DNA of 64,000 nt from Temnothorax longispinosus (lineage: Eukaryota > Arthropoda > Insecta > Hymenoptera > Formicidae), in the NCBI RefSeq assembly GCF_030848805.1, contig NC_092362.1, forward strand, positions 18,955,642-19,019,641, given 5' to 3'. Positions 50,159-63,442 of this stretch are shown piece after piece. The notes under the pieces are model-generated. The model searched no databases. It saw only the letters and a program-made list of their open reading frames with translations, and was not told where the DNA came from. Position 1 is the stretch's first letter, and every line of letters begins with the position of its first letter. The translations under genes and the position numbers were made by a program.

Positions 50159-50283
50159 AAATCGCTTCGAGATCTTGGACGAGAAAGAATTAACCATAAT
50201 CGCATTGGTCAATCGCCGAATTGTTTAAATGTGATTGGTCAATTTTTTCTACGTCCAAGATCTCGCACACTGAGTGCGATTTT
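50159..50283. mobile_element. Palindromic MITE, GAGATCTTGGACG arms
   Basis: Inverted arms (aaatcgc, gagatcttggacg, ttgaccaat-like) of about 40-45 bp directly adjoin the nested array. The inner core again contains a gattggtcaa motif. Confidence 0.8.
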
Positions 50284-50308
50284 ATTGTTACAGCAGAGAG
50301 AAACCTGA

Positions 50309-50400
50309 GGGCCAATTTCACCAACCACGGTTAGCTTAACCGACGGTTAAAGTTAGCAGGATTGACCAATAGAAATGAATCCACCCTGCTTTTATTCTGC
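50309..50400. mobile_element. One-ended remnant of a PIF/Harbinger-like MITE
   Basis: GGGCCAATTTCACCAACCACGG resembles the GGCCyGGTTnCACCAAC end of the elements at 5025 and 43341, but a matching right end is not visible. Confidence 0.4.
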
Positions 50401-53400
50401 TTTCGACGCGACGTATAAATAATTCAACCGGAGCGTTCTGTGCGTGCTGTATTATTAAAACTTCGTATATCCAGTTCTAAAAAAAATTAATTAAAAATAT
50501 ACACGCGAGAACAACGGACAAAGGATTTCGTGCAGAAATCGGATAAATCGGGATTGATAAACCAAACGATGGAGAAACACCCATTTTTAATACATCGTTT
50601 ATTCGCAACGTGAATTGTATGTAGCATGCACGACAACGGGCGACATACCCCTTTTACACGAGAAATGATTTTTTTCAAGCCGTACTTTTTTCAAATAAAC
50701 AGTGAAGTCTCATCTGATTTTTAGTAGAGCTTTGCTGGAAAAAAATCTTAATTACTAAACTTTCAGAGAGTATTTAAAATGAAAATCTTCCGCAAAAAAT
50801 ATCAGATTCTCGACACACAGCGAATCGATTTGGGTTCCGCCAAGAAATCTGTAATCGAGAGGAAATAAATTTCCGCTATGCTCGTCTACCATATCGCTTC
50901 GCACATATATCAACCGCACTCTGCTTACCACTCTCGTATATATAGGCATTTCACCCGTAGTTTTTATCCACCGGAACTTTTTCCATGAGGAGAAAGAGCG
51001 AGAGAGAAAAAGAGCTTGCGGAATATAAATATCTTTATATATCATCGCCCCTTGTCAGGGGCACGTGACTCGGTTAGGATAGAACGCCTGTTGGAACTCG
51101 CCTACATATCATACACTGTTAAATTCGTAGTGTCAAATTATACTCAATTTGAATCATTTTTAATCATTCCTGTTAAGTCGCAATTGCTCCTACTCAAAAT
51201 ATGTCGTTAATTTAATTAAAACACTGTTAATTTAACTAAACCAATGGAGTTAAAATAATACTATAATACTTTTGTGTTAAAATAATAAATTTCAACACAC
51301 ATAATAATTAAAAATAACAAAATATTGGTTTAAATTTTACCCTTTAATATTTAACAGCGTAGGGGCTTTCGATTTCAATGTTTCTACCGCGAGTACAATA
51401 AACAAAAAAGTAATTTGAGAAGATAGAAAAGAATTTTTCTGAACAATCCGCGTGCGAATAATTCTCTGCAATAAGCCCCTATCTATGAATTTGAAATTGA
51501 TTTAAACTCTCCCTCACTCTTGCTCCGGATGATCGATTTTAAAATTATAGCTTGTAAAGAAAAAACATATCTATGATCGAGGATGCCGAAGAGTAGACGA
51601 AGGGGGAGAAGGAAAATTAGATTCAGACCGATATTCGACAAAATGCCTTCGTGTGTCACGCAAAATTGCATCATCGAGGTGCATCTGTATTCATTTTACC
51701 GTGCAGCGCATCGGCGACACGTATAGACATAAAATTCGCGGGCGAAATGATGAACGATATATCCAGATAATGTGTGTGTCATTGACGAGCATCGTCGCGC
51801 ATTCATTGATAACAATCAACGTCACTTAATGTCATTACGCCCCCAACGCAATCGCGCCGCGTCGATATATGGGTTTAATCTACTATTATTTGCATCGAGT
51901 CTGAAGGAAAAAAGCAAGCCTGGTCATCGTCGTCGTCCGATAAAATACACGGCTCTTAACGAGCTCGTGGCGAAGTCGTTGCAGTTTTCCCGCAGACGTT
52001 TTGACCTCCATATCGAGATCTCTTTGCGATATCCCGTTTCGCACGTTAATAATACTCACGTTATTCTCACATCTTCAGCCTCGAATTTTTTAATAATACC
52101 TTAGCTAATTAACAGATCGGGGACTACGCGTGTGAAAACGAGCAAAACTATATTGTTTCAATGAAAGATACCTAATAAAAGACGCGATTCCGCGAGCCTC
52201 GATGCTTCCCCTTGAACAAACTTAATTTACAAAGCACACGGATTGTATCCGCGATTATATATGAAAACCATTATCCTATGGCTTTAATACTATTTGCTTT
52301 ATCACCGTGTTTATTATTCCAAGAAGGATAACGTTACCCCCCGAAACGTTAATCTGATTTTTCGCGGGTTTGTAAATTCCTTTTGCGGGATTTTCGCGTG
52401 TGATATTTAATTCAAAATTATTTCTTACGTCAAATTAATTTCGTATTCAGCAACGTAATAATTGAAACGTCCATTCTGCTCTTCATTGAAGATTGAATAG
52501 CTGTCGATAAACGTAGAGATTAAATGTAGGCGGATGTTGGCTGATATAATCAACGTGATTAATTCATTTCGGAGCTTTCTGCGAAGCGAGGTGGTGCTTA
52601 AGAATCTCCTTAAGGTACGATCCCGATCAGCTGTTTTTTTTTGTTGCGGAAGGCCTCTGCGCTCGTGTGACAAGTGCACTTAAAAAAATCTCGCAGCCGG
52701 GCGAAAAATCTATTCCCGGCAGTGTGGGGGCCGCTTCGAGGAGACGCAATGGAAATTTACTTACCGCGATCGATCAACCCGGGGCGCACGCACACGCTTA
52801 GTTACACTGATTTTAATGAGGCCGCGACGGGGAAAGTGTCTAATTATATAAACGAATCGCTGACGCGTCATTCTTTTTATAGCTCCACCGCGACGGCGAG
52901 GATAATTACGACTGCTATAAACAACAATGTAAAACGCTCTGACATAAAAATAGCGCGAGTCGAGTCTAAATTATACCGCGATTAGCGTATGTTATAGATA
53001 TTAAAAATGAACGTCTATATCGACGTCTTGATGTCGTTGAAAACTATAGCTAGCGATATAATGTCGATCAGGGCTCGTTTAAACGTTTGAATGAAACAAC
53101 ATCCGTACCACTACTAAACGATATGAATTTATAAGTTGCAGAAGATTGTGTGAGCTGCGATTTTGTTTAAAGACATCTTCTTGGCTTGTGCCATAAACTT
53201 GTGTGTAAAAAGACTGTTAACGCCGATGTAAAGTAAGGAACGTACGAGATACGATCGGCGAGAGACGATTTCCGCGCAATTTCCGTCGATCTCGTGGAAT
53301 TTAGAGCGATCGAATTTACAACCTCGTGTCGCGCATTGCACGAAATATATAACATATGCAGTCAAGCCGGACCGAAATATGTACAGATGCCTCGTCGGAT

Positions 53401-56400
53401 AATAAAATAAACGGGCGAATGGTATTGTACTCCCCGAGATATTCCCGAGATTGATTTTGCTTTCCTGTAATTTGTTTGATTATATCACTCGTCACGGAAC
53501 ACAGATGCTAATCGCGACCATCTGTCGAGGCTTTCATTTTTATATTCCAGCAATCGGATGCAACCTTCGAGCAAATCGAGATATATTTATTGGCGAAATT
53601 AGCAAATCGTGCGACTTGTTACTTAATCAAGAGCAAGTTTTCGTTAGCTCTGCTTCGTTTCGTCAATTCCGAATTTCATTAAAGTTGACCGTGCGAGGTT
53701 TTGCCTTAAAGTAAAAATGTAGAACAATGTTTGTATTTTACCTTAAACGTTGACATTTTACTCCGCTCGAATGTTGACTAGTGCTTCCTGAGAAAGTTAT
53801 TAAATACTTCGTTTATCTATATATCATGTTATATTATTTTATTATTAATATTTTCCTTATTTTTGTCTATTATATTATTATATTATATTTGTACATTATA
53901 TTAAAATATTCTATCAGTTTTATATTTTGCTTCATTCTGGGACGTGAGTTACGTAATGTCGTTTGTCAACGTAAGATCAGGGCTGCGCCAAAGTGCCTTT
54001 TTTTATTAAAATATAAACACCTATATATAAGTCTAACTCGATCCTAAGAAATCCAGGACTTCGGCAGACCGAAGTCCTGCGAAGATTGCAGGTCCTGGCA
54101 AATTGTACGGAAAGAAAAAGGAAGGTACTGACACATACAATCGATCATATGGACGGAATCGAGGTGGAGAAACATGGCTATTGTACGACAGACGGGAAGG
54201 TAGGCAGGATGTTTGACGTATGCTAAACGTCATTATTTATTCTGACGTGACGACGCGCGACCGCGTCGTTGTAGATTTGTCAACGGCGTTTCCGTCGTCA
54301 CACGACGCGACTGCAACGTGACAACCGCATTATCTCTGTCCGAGGGAGGTACAGGCAACGCGAGGAAAAACGCGATGTTTTTAAGTGAAAATAGTTTATT
54401 ACTATGGAGATTCTCTCGTGCATAATGCACGTGTACACAAATAGCCCTCTAGGGCCGCAAAGGGTCCATAAATTCTCCAGTCTAGCCACGTGGATTAGCA
54501 ACCTCGGGAAAACGTGTCCGCTGATTTTAATCTCGAACTGCGGTACAAAAACGATCGGACACTAGAAAGGTATCGATTTTTCTATTAAAAAAAAAAACCA
54601 TTCTCTATAATAACATTTGCAACTAAATCCTTCTAATTTATTATAATTCCCTTTTTACGCGAGTAAAGAGATTTTATGGACACTTGGACTACGTAAGAAG
54701 ATACGTAATAATGGAAGTACGTTTGGTAATTCTGACTAGACTTAACTATATATGCCTATAAATATTGGTCCGTTGAATTAACGGGTTCATAACGCGATCG
54801 GAGATACTTAGAAAATTCACGAGAATTCCTTCGTCGCAAGGATATAAACGCAAAAACGCTGCCTAAATAAATAAATAAATTACTACAACATATGTAACGC
54901 GAATAAGGCAAAGTTCGACTCGCGTAAGAATTGTCTCCTTAAATTTATTCTGCAGCTACGTCGTATCAATCGCAACAATCTATATCTGTTTACAGTTAAC
55001 GATCATAATAATTGATATTTTATTAGCGTGTTCGGATCCAGCATTAAATCGAACCGACAATATCCCGCTCCAAGTCCGATTTCGCTTCGTATTTAAACCC
55101 AAAATAGCGCGTGTAACACTGATATTTCCTTCCTTACTCAAGAATACGGAGATGTCTTTTAACGCAGTTTTGCGATGAATAGAACTCCCTGGAAGTGACT
55201 TCGCAGTCTACGAGTCATGGTTCGGTTGTATCTAAACATTAACTCCGGTCTATACAATTGGTCCTGCCGGCTGCGAAGAACGAGGAACTCGAGAGTTTGC
55301 TCGAGCTATTATCTACTTAGTATCGACGTTTTAATTGATTGATAAAATTGCCAGTATCACGTTGCTGCATTATAAACGACACTTTGATGCGCGAAACTCG
55401 AAACTCGATCGCTCTTCCGACCTTTTTATACCCGGTTCAATATAAAATCAGGTACGCCTAAGAAAAGTCCCTTCTATCAAGAGCCATGTTCTAATCAGAT
55501 GAAATCGTTTGTAATTTATAAACATGTTTTTTTTTCGAAGATTCATATCGACTCGATGAATAATTGAATCGTCGATCGATTAATCCTCGAAAACTTTGCC
55601 TGAGAACCTATCTTCTGTAACGTAATCTCTATCGTCCGACGTATATATCGTGACATAAATATTTCCAAGATAACTTTAAGTTCGACATTCTCCCTCCATC
55701 GTAGAAGTCAATAATTCGAAATTTTCTATATTCGCCCGTTTGGAAGCTCGCTTCCTATTTCCCGATATATAGTATGCCGCGTGCAAAGTGGTGCCAGAAG
55801 TTTCACCTGCTGCGAATGAGAATAATATCTGCGGGCTCTACGATATTTTAAACTAATTTAAAGCGGAGGATTATGGCTCGCTGCACCGTTTCGCGTTCCT
55901 ATTTGCTGCAAATATTCGCGCTACTGAGGCGCGCCTTAAATAAATACGTCTACACACAAATTGATCGTACGTAATTAAGTTCAAGTAAATATATGCGACG
56001 TTAAGAGCGCGAATATAATTAACATTTGTACTTTCAGATACGCGTTCATTCATAAAATGTCGGGTATCCACTGTAAAACACCCATGGGTTAATTAATTAG
56101 GAAAGGAGGGAAGGTCGGGCATGTTAAAGAGAACTCGGCGCGGCGAGAGATTCTCGCACGTCGCGCATGATACTTCCCTTATGGAAACTTTTCCGATAGC
56201 AGCGATGATGTGGAACGATGCGTACGAGCGGAAAATCGATCTGCAAGCGAATGTGAACCGCTAAACGTTTCATCAGACGACGCACTAATAAAAAATCAAT
56301 CTTGACATTGCTGGGCGACATAAAGGCAGCTTTATGCATCTTTACATCCCATTACAGCGCATCTTCATCTCTCGGAAGCGATACATTCATTTCCCTCGTA

Positions 56401-56464
56401 CTAATTCTATCGCGCGCGCGAGCAAAGCGATACATATTTAAAAAAGAGAAACATGTTTAGAATT
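50401..56464. other. Gene-poor 6-kb stretch
   Basis: No coding exon recognised on either strand. The largest frames (51772-52104, 52674-52985, 53451-53714) show no family motifs or convincing splice context. Sequence is mixed AT-rich and moderately CpG-containing. A perfect 10-bp stem occurs at about 54056-54079 (aggacttcgg...ccgaagtcct). It could be an intron or intergenic regulatory DNA. Confidence 0.4.
51110..51360. mobile_element. Possible MITE with ACACTGTTAAAT ends
   Basis: Begins cactgttaaattcgtag and ends aatatttaacagcgtag, an imperfect inverted pair about 250 bp apart. Inner sequence is AT-rich with repeated ttaattta motifs. Borders and family uncertain. Confidence 0.4.
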
Positions 56465-57128
56465 TCAGAAACATGTTTTTATTCCTCGCTGAGACTCTCG
56501 TCCGGTCGGTCGTCCTCGTCGTCCTTGTCGATCGACCCCAATTATCCGGGCGGCGTCTTCTTCTGCTTGCTCCAGCAGCACCGGGTAGTGGAGATCCGGA
56601 CAGTACTCCGGACTGTTCTCCAGCAGCTCCAGATGCCTCGACCACACCTGGTTGTCGTACCGTTCGGTCTGGCGCGCGATGAAGCCGCGCTTGATCGACG
56701 CCTCGGCGAACTTCTGGAATGTCGTGCCGCGCCTTAACAGATAAAACAATATTTCAAACTTTTAAAAATAAATTTTTTTTTAGTAATCTCTAATGTCTTC
56801 AAAGTTTAAAAAATCAAAGGAAAATTATATAAAGTTGTAAGTCAATGTTACAGTTATACGCTTGGTTATATGAAATATTATGAAAGAATATTGTATTTTA
56901 TCGCAAAAGAATCTGCTGAGGACAATGTTCGTCTTTTGCGTAAGGAAAGACTTGAACAAGCCGGATTATAAATTGCTGGATGTGTATACCTCGGTCAAGC
57001 TTATCCGCGACGCGTTTTATGGTTTCGACTTGATAAATAAAATAACTACCGCTCGAATATTTTTATCTTATTATTTAAATGCCACGGACGTGGGATAAGC
57101 ATCAAATGAAATCAATGATCTGCAGTAT

Positions 57129-58022
57129 CAACCCTATTCACTCCAACGTTTTTTTCACCCCAATAATCCTCCAACCATGCACTTTCGAGTCCCACGTGTT
57201 TTTTATAATGTTAATAGCTTTGAAAAATTCCCCAAAAATTATTATAATATCTTTGTACCTTCGACTAAAAATCAATGTAAAGAACATTTGAAAATCATTT
57301 ATTTAAATATTTTTTTATAACAATTATATGTTGACAAACACACGTTACGACTCGTTTTACTTAAAAAATCATAACTCACGAACAAATTGACGAAGCTTAA
57401 TGAACCAAAACGCAAATTAAAGCTAAAAGTAGTGCAAATGAGAAAAAAAATATGAGATAATTATTAATTAAATAGGAATACTTAATTTCGTCGCCGCAAA
57501 TTTGGTAATTTTTAAATGGTACAGAAGGACTTTAAGGACTTAAAGAATGCCAGAAAAAGAATTTCTGAATAAGAAAAGGCGAATTTGAAGTGTGACAGAT
57601 ATTTTTTATGTAAAAAAATTAATTTTTTTTATATAATCGTAGCTCCTCCCCATCTCTTCCACCTGCCTCTGAGCCATAATAGACCTCTGTGGAATGTTAA
57701 ATTTTTTTTTAACGACAAAAATATTTTAAATACGGTTAAATTATACACAAAAATACATTTTTATCGAAAAAAATGCTCATTTACCTTTCACACAACACTG
57801 ACGTAATCCTCCAACCATGCACTTTCGTGTCCCACCGAGATTTTGATTGTTCCCCGTTTCGAGAGTAAATGAGCTAGGACTTTGAAATTTTTACCTGAGG
57901 TTCCCTGCCACAATAACTTTTTTCCGGCGTGGAGGGGATTCTCCCACGATCATTTGTTTTCCGGAACAAACGACTGTTAGAAATTCGTGGGACACGAAAG
58001 GCATGGTTGGAGCGAATAGGGT
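57129..58022. mobile_element. piggyBac-like non-autonomous element in CAMKMT intron
   Basis: The ends are inverted copies, ccctattcactccaac at 57131 and gttggagcgaataggg ending near 58019. The right end is followed by TTAA, the piggyBac target; the left is preceded by TCAA, one base off. A sub-terminal motif (ccaaccatgcactttcg) occurs as a direct pair near 57170 and 57812 and inverted near 57993. No transposase frame is visible in about 890 bp. Confidence 0.55.
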
Positions 58023-60175
58023 TAAAAAGAAGAAGACTATCAGAAAACGGATACAAAATAAAGACGTTCGACCTTTCAACGTCGAACTTCTCAGATAATT
58101 CGACGGTGGTTTTTCGTGTAAATAGATAAACAAAGTTGAATGGCCGTTTTTGCAATTAATCTCGGTCGATCGTCCGAACGATCTTCGATTTTGGCTCGCC
58201 GGTGGAAACTCGATCGGTCCCCAGTCAAGCGGAAATCTCCCGACGAAAAAGATGTCAATTGCGCGGAACGTTGCGAACTACCGAAAGAGCACAGAGGCTA
58301 CATTATGGAGGCTACCGGAAATGGAGCTGAGGTTTAGCCGAAAATTTCCGAATGGTGTGTCTATATATTTGAACCGAGCATCACGAGGATCACGCGGGGG
58401 GATTCTCTACGCTCCCATGTGGCTGTTCTTTGCGATATATACTTACGTATCGAGAAGAATACAGACATCAAATACATATTTTCTAGCTACTTGGGATTTT
58501 GACTTTTTTAATGTTTTACGTATGTTATAAAATATATTGAAAGATTAGCACTATTAGAATGTAATAACGATATATAATTAAAGGCCTTAAAAAATAAGAT
58601 AAATTTTTATCTGTGAGAAACTTTAGGTTCATTAAAATTAATTTGTGATATTAATTTATCATCTAAAATCTGAATTAAATTGGTTGTTTAAAAAAAAAAC
58701 ATATATATATATATAGCATAATTTTTTTGCACATATATATTCTAAAATGTTTCACAGATAAGCAGTGACAGCTACATTAGTATGGCATCTTGAAACATGC
58801 TACGATAACGTCTTCGTTACGTGACTCAAATAACATAGCACGTGTTCCATAAGAAATACGTTTTTCAAGGCGTCTATTTTACAGGATATTTTATAGATAT
58901 CGTTCGTTATAAAAAGAAATTGATCACACCTCTATCATTTTGCCAATCTCTCAGAATCGTTCTTGTCCTTAAACTTTTCCGATTTGCGGGAAATCCCTTT
59001 AAAAGTGCCAACTCTGTTATCGCGAAAGTACGAGCCGCTTTTCGGTCGAGCGATCACGGATCATTGTCGCTCATCGATCGTCTATTCTAGAATCGTGATT
59101 CCCGACTGATGCATTACGTCTCCCCCGGCCGGCGAGACCTCAATTTTTCCATTCATCGGCTCGCGATGACCGCGATGACTCATTGATCGTGGCGACGAGC
59201 AGCGCATTGCTGTCGGAACGTGCAACCGCGAAACCGGGCGTGTCGATATCCGATGATCCGTCGTTGATTACGGTTAGCGAGCTCGTCGTTGTCGTCCTCG
59301 TTACAGATGCGGATCACGTCGCGGTCGGGGTTTACGAGACGCATTATTCGACCGCGGGGTCGGCGACGAGGTTGAATTCTGTGCCGCGATTAGCGAAATA
59401 CGAGGCTCACCCTTCGATTCCCAATGTCACTCGCAGATCCTCGAAACTCGTACGAAGCTCGAGAACTGAGGATTCATTGGAAAAATTCCAGCGCATAATA
59501 TTTTCTATTATTGTTCTATTATCGTACAAATTAACAATATAATTAAATTTTTCTAGGTATCCGATATGATATACGACCGGATTTTTATTTAATATAAACA
59601 TTATAATGTCTGACCGCCGCGATAAGAAAGTTAAAAAAAGAGCTTTTCTCATTAATATTTTCAATATTTAATTTCCGGCCTCTTTGTAGCCGCGCACCGT
59701 CGTTGAAGCATCCCCGTCACGTTTCGATATCGCTTTGAGGATGATATGCTTTTTTTATGTATATTTTATTATGCGTCCGCAGTTCTCTGTTCATAGAAAT
59801 CATCATGAAATATGATCTATTAAAAAGCGATGGAAACACGTTTCATACCAAAAAGATAAAGATGGTGAGTTAATGTATTTATGACATACAACTTCAAAGA
59901 CGAAATAATGCAATGTGCCGTCTGTGATCTGAATTAAAATGAATTTTTTATAGAACACGTGGAAACTGCGAGAACTATGAAGGTAATTCAAGGTATGATT
60001 CCTTATCTACTTCGAGCTCTGCAACGTGTAAAGGATCCTTTTAACGCTGTTTCCATTAATTCCCGCCTGTTTGCCGACACCGGGGTTTCAACGCGCTATT
60101 TTAGTAGCTTCGAGAATAACATCGGACCATCGACCGCTCCTTCAAGATCGAATTTGGACATTCACCCGCGGTTAC
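58023..60175. other. CAMKMT intron sequence, no exon found
   Basis: I looked here for the missing central exon of CAMKMT and found none. A CpG-richer block at 59040-59460 has frames on both strands but no motif. Confidence 0.4.
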
Positions 60176-60703
60176 CGTTGATCGCCGTCTGCCGAAGGGC
60201 TCGGGCGGCTTGGGCCCACTGAACGACCCCGCATTCCACCAGATGTGTCATGTCGTTTCGGGCGACGATGCTGGTCACATTGCCGTCCGTGAGGGTGACG
60301 GTGCTGGGATTGCAGTACTTGGCGGCGAGGACGCCGGCCAGGTAGCTTATCCCGCCGCCGAGTTCAAGGACGTTCCGATTCCGGCAGAGGCCGCGATTCC
60401 TCAGCAGATAGTATCTGAACGTTGCACGGCCGGCCGTCCAGCTGGGTCGAGTACTCGCACCAGCTGAACTCGCCGTCCGTCAGCATGTTCTCCAGCAGCG
60501 CGCACTTGAGCAGACCGAAGCTGGTGAACCGTCTCCTCCGACACCTCCTCGTCGGACTCGCTGCCGACCGGCTCCGGCGAGCCTGTCAGCGCCCTGGCGA
60601 GGATGCGCCATCGACGTAAAGCGCGGGTGCTCCTCTTCGAGTTGCGAGGGTCATTCGTCTCGGCCGAGAGTATCTCCCTGCGGGATAAAATCTTCTGCGA
60701 CAT

Positions 60704-61560
60704 GTCGATAGGAGCACATGTCGATCAGGCACATCGATCGATACTCGATAATCTACAGTTTCCAGATTTTTCTTCAGATTACAACATCTTCAGAGGGAAG
60801 ATTGTTTTCTTATCATTTTTCCTTTTAATTTAAATGTCAATCTTCGTGGATGCGTGGGTAGATGGTAGATGTTCGCCGGAAAGACGATCTTCTAGTCGAA
60901 GATACTCATTGAAGACTTTTGTCAGAAGCATCGTCAATGAACTTTCACTTCGCCGCGCTGCTGCGAACCCGTGGAAGGCACGTAGAGGCGACGCGTGTTC
61001 CTCTTCATCGCTGGCGAACGGGCGCGCCGGCTCGGTCAGCGGATCAGGCGAAATCCCCCTCGACTTCGCATCCTTGTTGCCGCAACCGGTCCAGGCACCG
61101 GGCGCATACTTCCTCTCTGACGATGCTCCGCCGCGGGGGCTGCTCTCTCGCCCGGCAAGGACGAGGATGGACGAAGGGACGGGACAAGACTAAAAGCACC
61201 AAGTCGAGTTCTAACTCGCGCCACGCGGACGACGAGCGTTCTCCACGCGTTGGATCGGCGCCTGCGCGACTCTCCTCTCTTCGTTCCCTCTTCCACGCGC
61301 TGGTCCTCCTCCGTCCACCTTCCGCACCGTCTCCGCGGGTGTTCCCCGAGACGTCGCGTCTTCCTCGTCGTGCGTGTCTGTCGCGCTCTCGTAAAGATGC
61401 GTCTGGCGCGCCGTCGCGCACGGGTCTCGTACGAGCTACGCGCGCGGCTCCGAATTAGCCTCGAGCTTCCCGAGATTTGAGGCTCAATGGCTCGATAGCG
61501 AGTCTGCGATCCGCAGAGCTGTTGGACCACTATTGAACGCATACACCGAAACTCTTCATG
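60704..61560 (-). promoter_or_regulatory. CpG-rich upstream region of CAMKMT-like locus
   Basis: GC-rich and CpG-rich stretch (strongest 60940-61480), like the one upstream of eRF1. Overlapping arginine-rich frames on both strands have no motifs. It probably contains the transcription start and 5' UTR of the CAMKMT-like gene. Confidence 0.5.
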
Positions 61561-61649
61561 AGGGAAAATAAACGGCGGACTTTTGGAGATTTGTCAGCTG
61601 TCGCGAAAATCGTGGAACGTTATCCCTCCCGTTTTTCTTCATTATATGT

Positions 61650-61710
61650 ATATGTCACAGTAAAAGCATGAAATCATACATTTACTTCATGCTTTTACTG
61701 TAACATATAC
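61650..61710. other. 61-nt near-perfect hairpin (possible small-RNA precursor or micro-MITE)
   Basis: Arms 61650-61673 and 61687-61710 pair over 24 bp with one mismatch (acagtaaaagcatgaa against its complement) around a 13-base loop. Size and shape match an animal pre-miRNA. I do not recognise the mature sequence, and a tiny fold-back repeat is equally possible. Confidence 0.35.
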
Positions 61711-63442
61711 ACGAGGAATTATCACTCCAGTTTCGCCGCAAGACGATATTGCGATTTCATCGAAAGAAGCGAGATTGTAACGATAGATAAATCAGGTAAT
61801 TCAAGAATGCCCGTCAAACGAGTGGCAAAAATATGAAGGACAAATACAATAAATTATTATTTATCATTTTCGTATGTTAAAACACTAATAACATTCGTAT
61901 TTAACATATTAAAGTTTTGACGACATTCGCAGCATTGGCTGGCGCGTGCTCGACGTTATAATTATTTCTCGTCGCCGGCGATCGTATCGTAAGGTTTATA
62001 TCCTATTTTTTATGGCGCTCCTCGTCCCGTCAATCTACTTAAAGCTACGAATGCCATAATTCGCCGACGACGGAACGCCGAGAGCGTGAATGTCTGACAG
62101 GTGTTCCAGTTACGAAGTTTTAATGATGCGTAGGGTTGTCTATTGATAACAATTGATGACAAACATACACGAAAGAGCCATAATTCTCTCGCATTAAATT
62201 TTTTTTAAACATCCTGTTAATTCTTATAACTGTCATAAGCTTCCACGTCGGATTATTTGTTTCGGACTTAGTTTCTATCTTCCCTTAATTCTACCATGAT
62301 TAAAGAAACGACGACGCGGACGGCTCGAACGCGTGGCGCGCCACGTTCTCCCTTCGGATACGACGGATTTATTATTATAATAAAGACAGGGAGGAAAAGA
62401 CAACGAGCGGTATTAAACGCCATTATAATATACGGCCGGCTTATCCGAGCGTATCATATATAAGCCTGGGTTTCAACATCGCTACTGAAGATCTAGTAGC
62501 CAGAGTAGTTTCGCGCGCCGTGCCAAGGCGCAGACATCGCGAAACTAATGTTTAAATCTTGGCCTAATATAAGTTTCCGGACGAGCGACGAAACGCGCGT
62601 ATCTGTTAATCACTTCTCATCTATTTACGCAATTTAATTCGCACCTCGCGCAATCGCGATCGCGGGTTTCGAATCGGAAACGAAATGGCATTCTGAATCC
62701 GCGGCACGAAACGCGCGTTTATTTTCGTCGTCAACAATACGTATGGCTCGGTATCGCCTAAATGATAAGTAATATAATAGAATTTTTATTTATCTTTAGG
62801 CTCACGGAGAAATAACTAGAGAAGCACGCAATTCGTTTCCTCTATCGTATACATCAAAAACCTCGTTTGACTATCAATATATCACCGATATACGTATGAA
62901 AGTATGAATAATTTATTAAATAAACGCAATAGCGTGTGCTACCTGGAATTTCTAATTCAAACAGTTCCCCTGTCATTCGGAGTTAAAAGCCACGTTGGAA
63001 ACATTGTATATTAATATCTTGCACAGCGATTCAACTATATATCGCGGGGGTTTAATCCGAGCATTCCACTTTATATAAATATGAATAATAAAGTAAAATT
63101 TTGAATAATAAAGGAATGTATGCATCTTGTTTATTTACGGTCTTGATTCAATTTAACCCCACGCAGAAAATAGTATAAGTATAAATAATTGAATTATTTA
63201 AATGTATCACCTGTATATTTTTCTGTATCGCAAGCGTTTAGACGTTTCCCACATTCGACGGATAAAATTTGAGAAGAAAGCTTACAGAGAATCCAATAAT
63301 TCTTCGCTCAGTGAGGAGATTTGGAAGAAAGCCAAAATTGTGACAGCCGGAACAAATGAATATATTATAGATACAAACATGTGCGCGTAAAAGCGCTATG
63401 TTTCCTTCGTAATATTATTAATTTAAGCAAAACCGACGTACC
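61711..63442. other. Non-coding stretch
   Basis: No gene recognised. The plus-strand frame at 63202-63390 (62 codons, lysine-rich) has no motif or clear splice context. CpG is moderately elevated around 62290-62740. Confidence 0.35.

Larger units (their letters stand above)
56465..60703 (-). pseudogene. CAMKMT: Calmodulin-lysine N-methyltransferase-like gene, disrupted
   Basis: CAMKMT uses SAM to trimethylate a lysine of calmodulin. The minus strand shows MSQKILSRREIL from 60703, RWRILARALTGSPEP, then after a frame change near 60535 RRRFTSFGLLKCALL. A second frame change near 60418 leads to RYYLLRNRGLC and VLELGGGISYLAG, the SAM-binding motif, then TLTDGN. A donor may exist at 60175. The last exon, 56732-56465, encodes RRGTTFQKFAEASIKRGF and SPEYCPDLHYPVLL, the typical C-terminus. 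About 30 residues (the region with the conserved VWPSEEVL-type motif in the family) are missing at the second break. No exon for the central CADCLF-type part is visible in the 3.4 kb between. Either a pseudogene, or a real gene with assembly errors in GC-rich sequence. Confidence 0.6.

Noticed and set aside
60834..61542. Arginine/serine-rich frames upstream of the CAMKMT-like locus
   Set aside because: Same reason: a CpG-rich region with open frames on both strands and no family signature.
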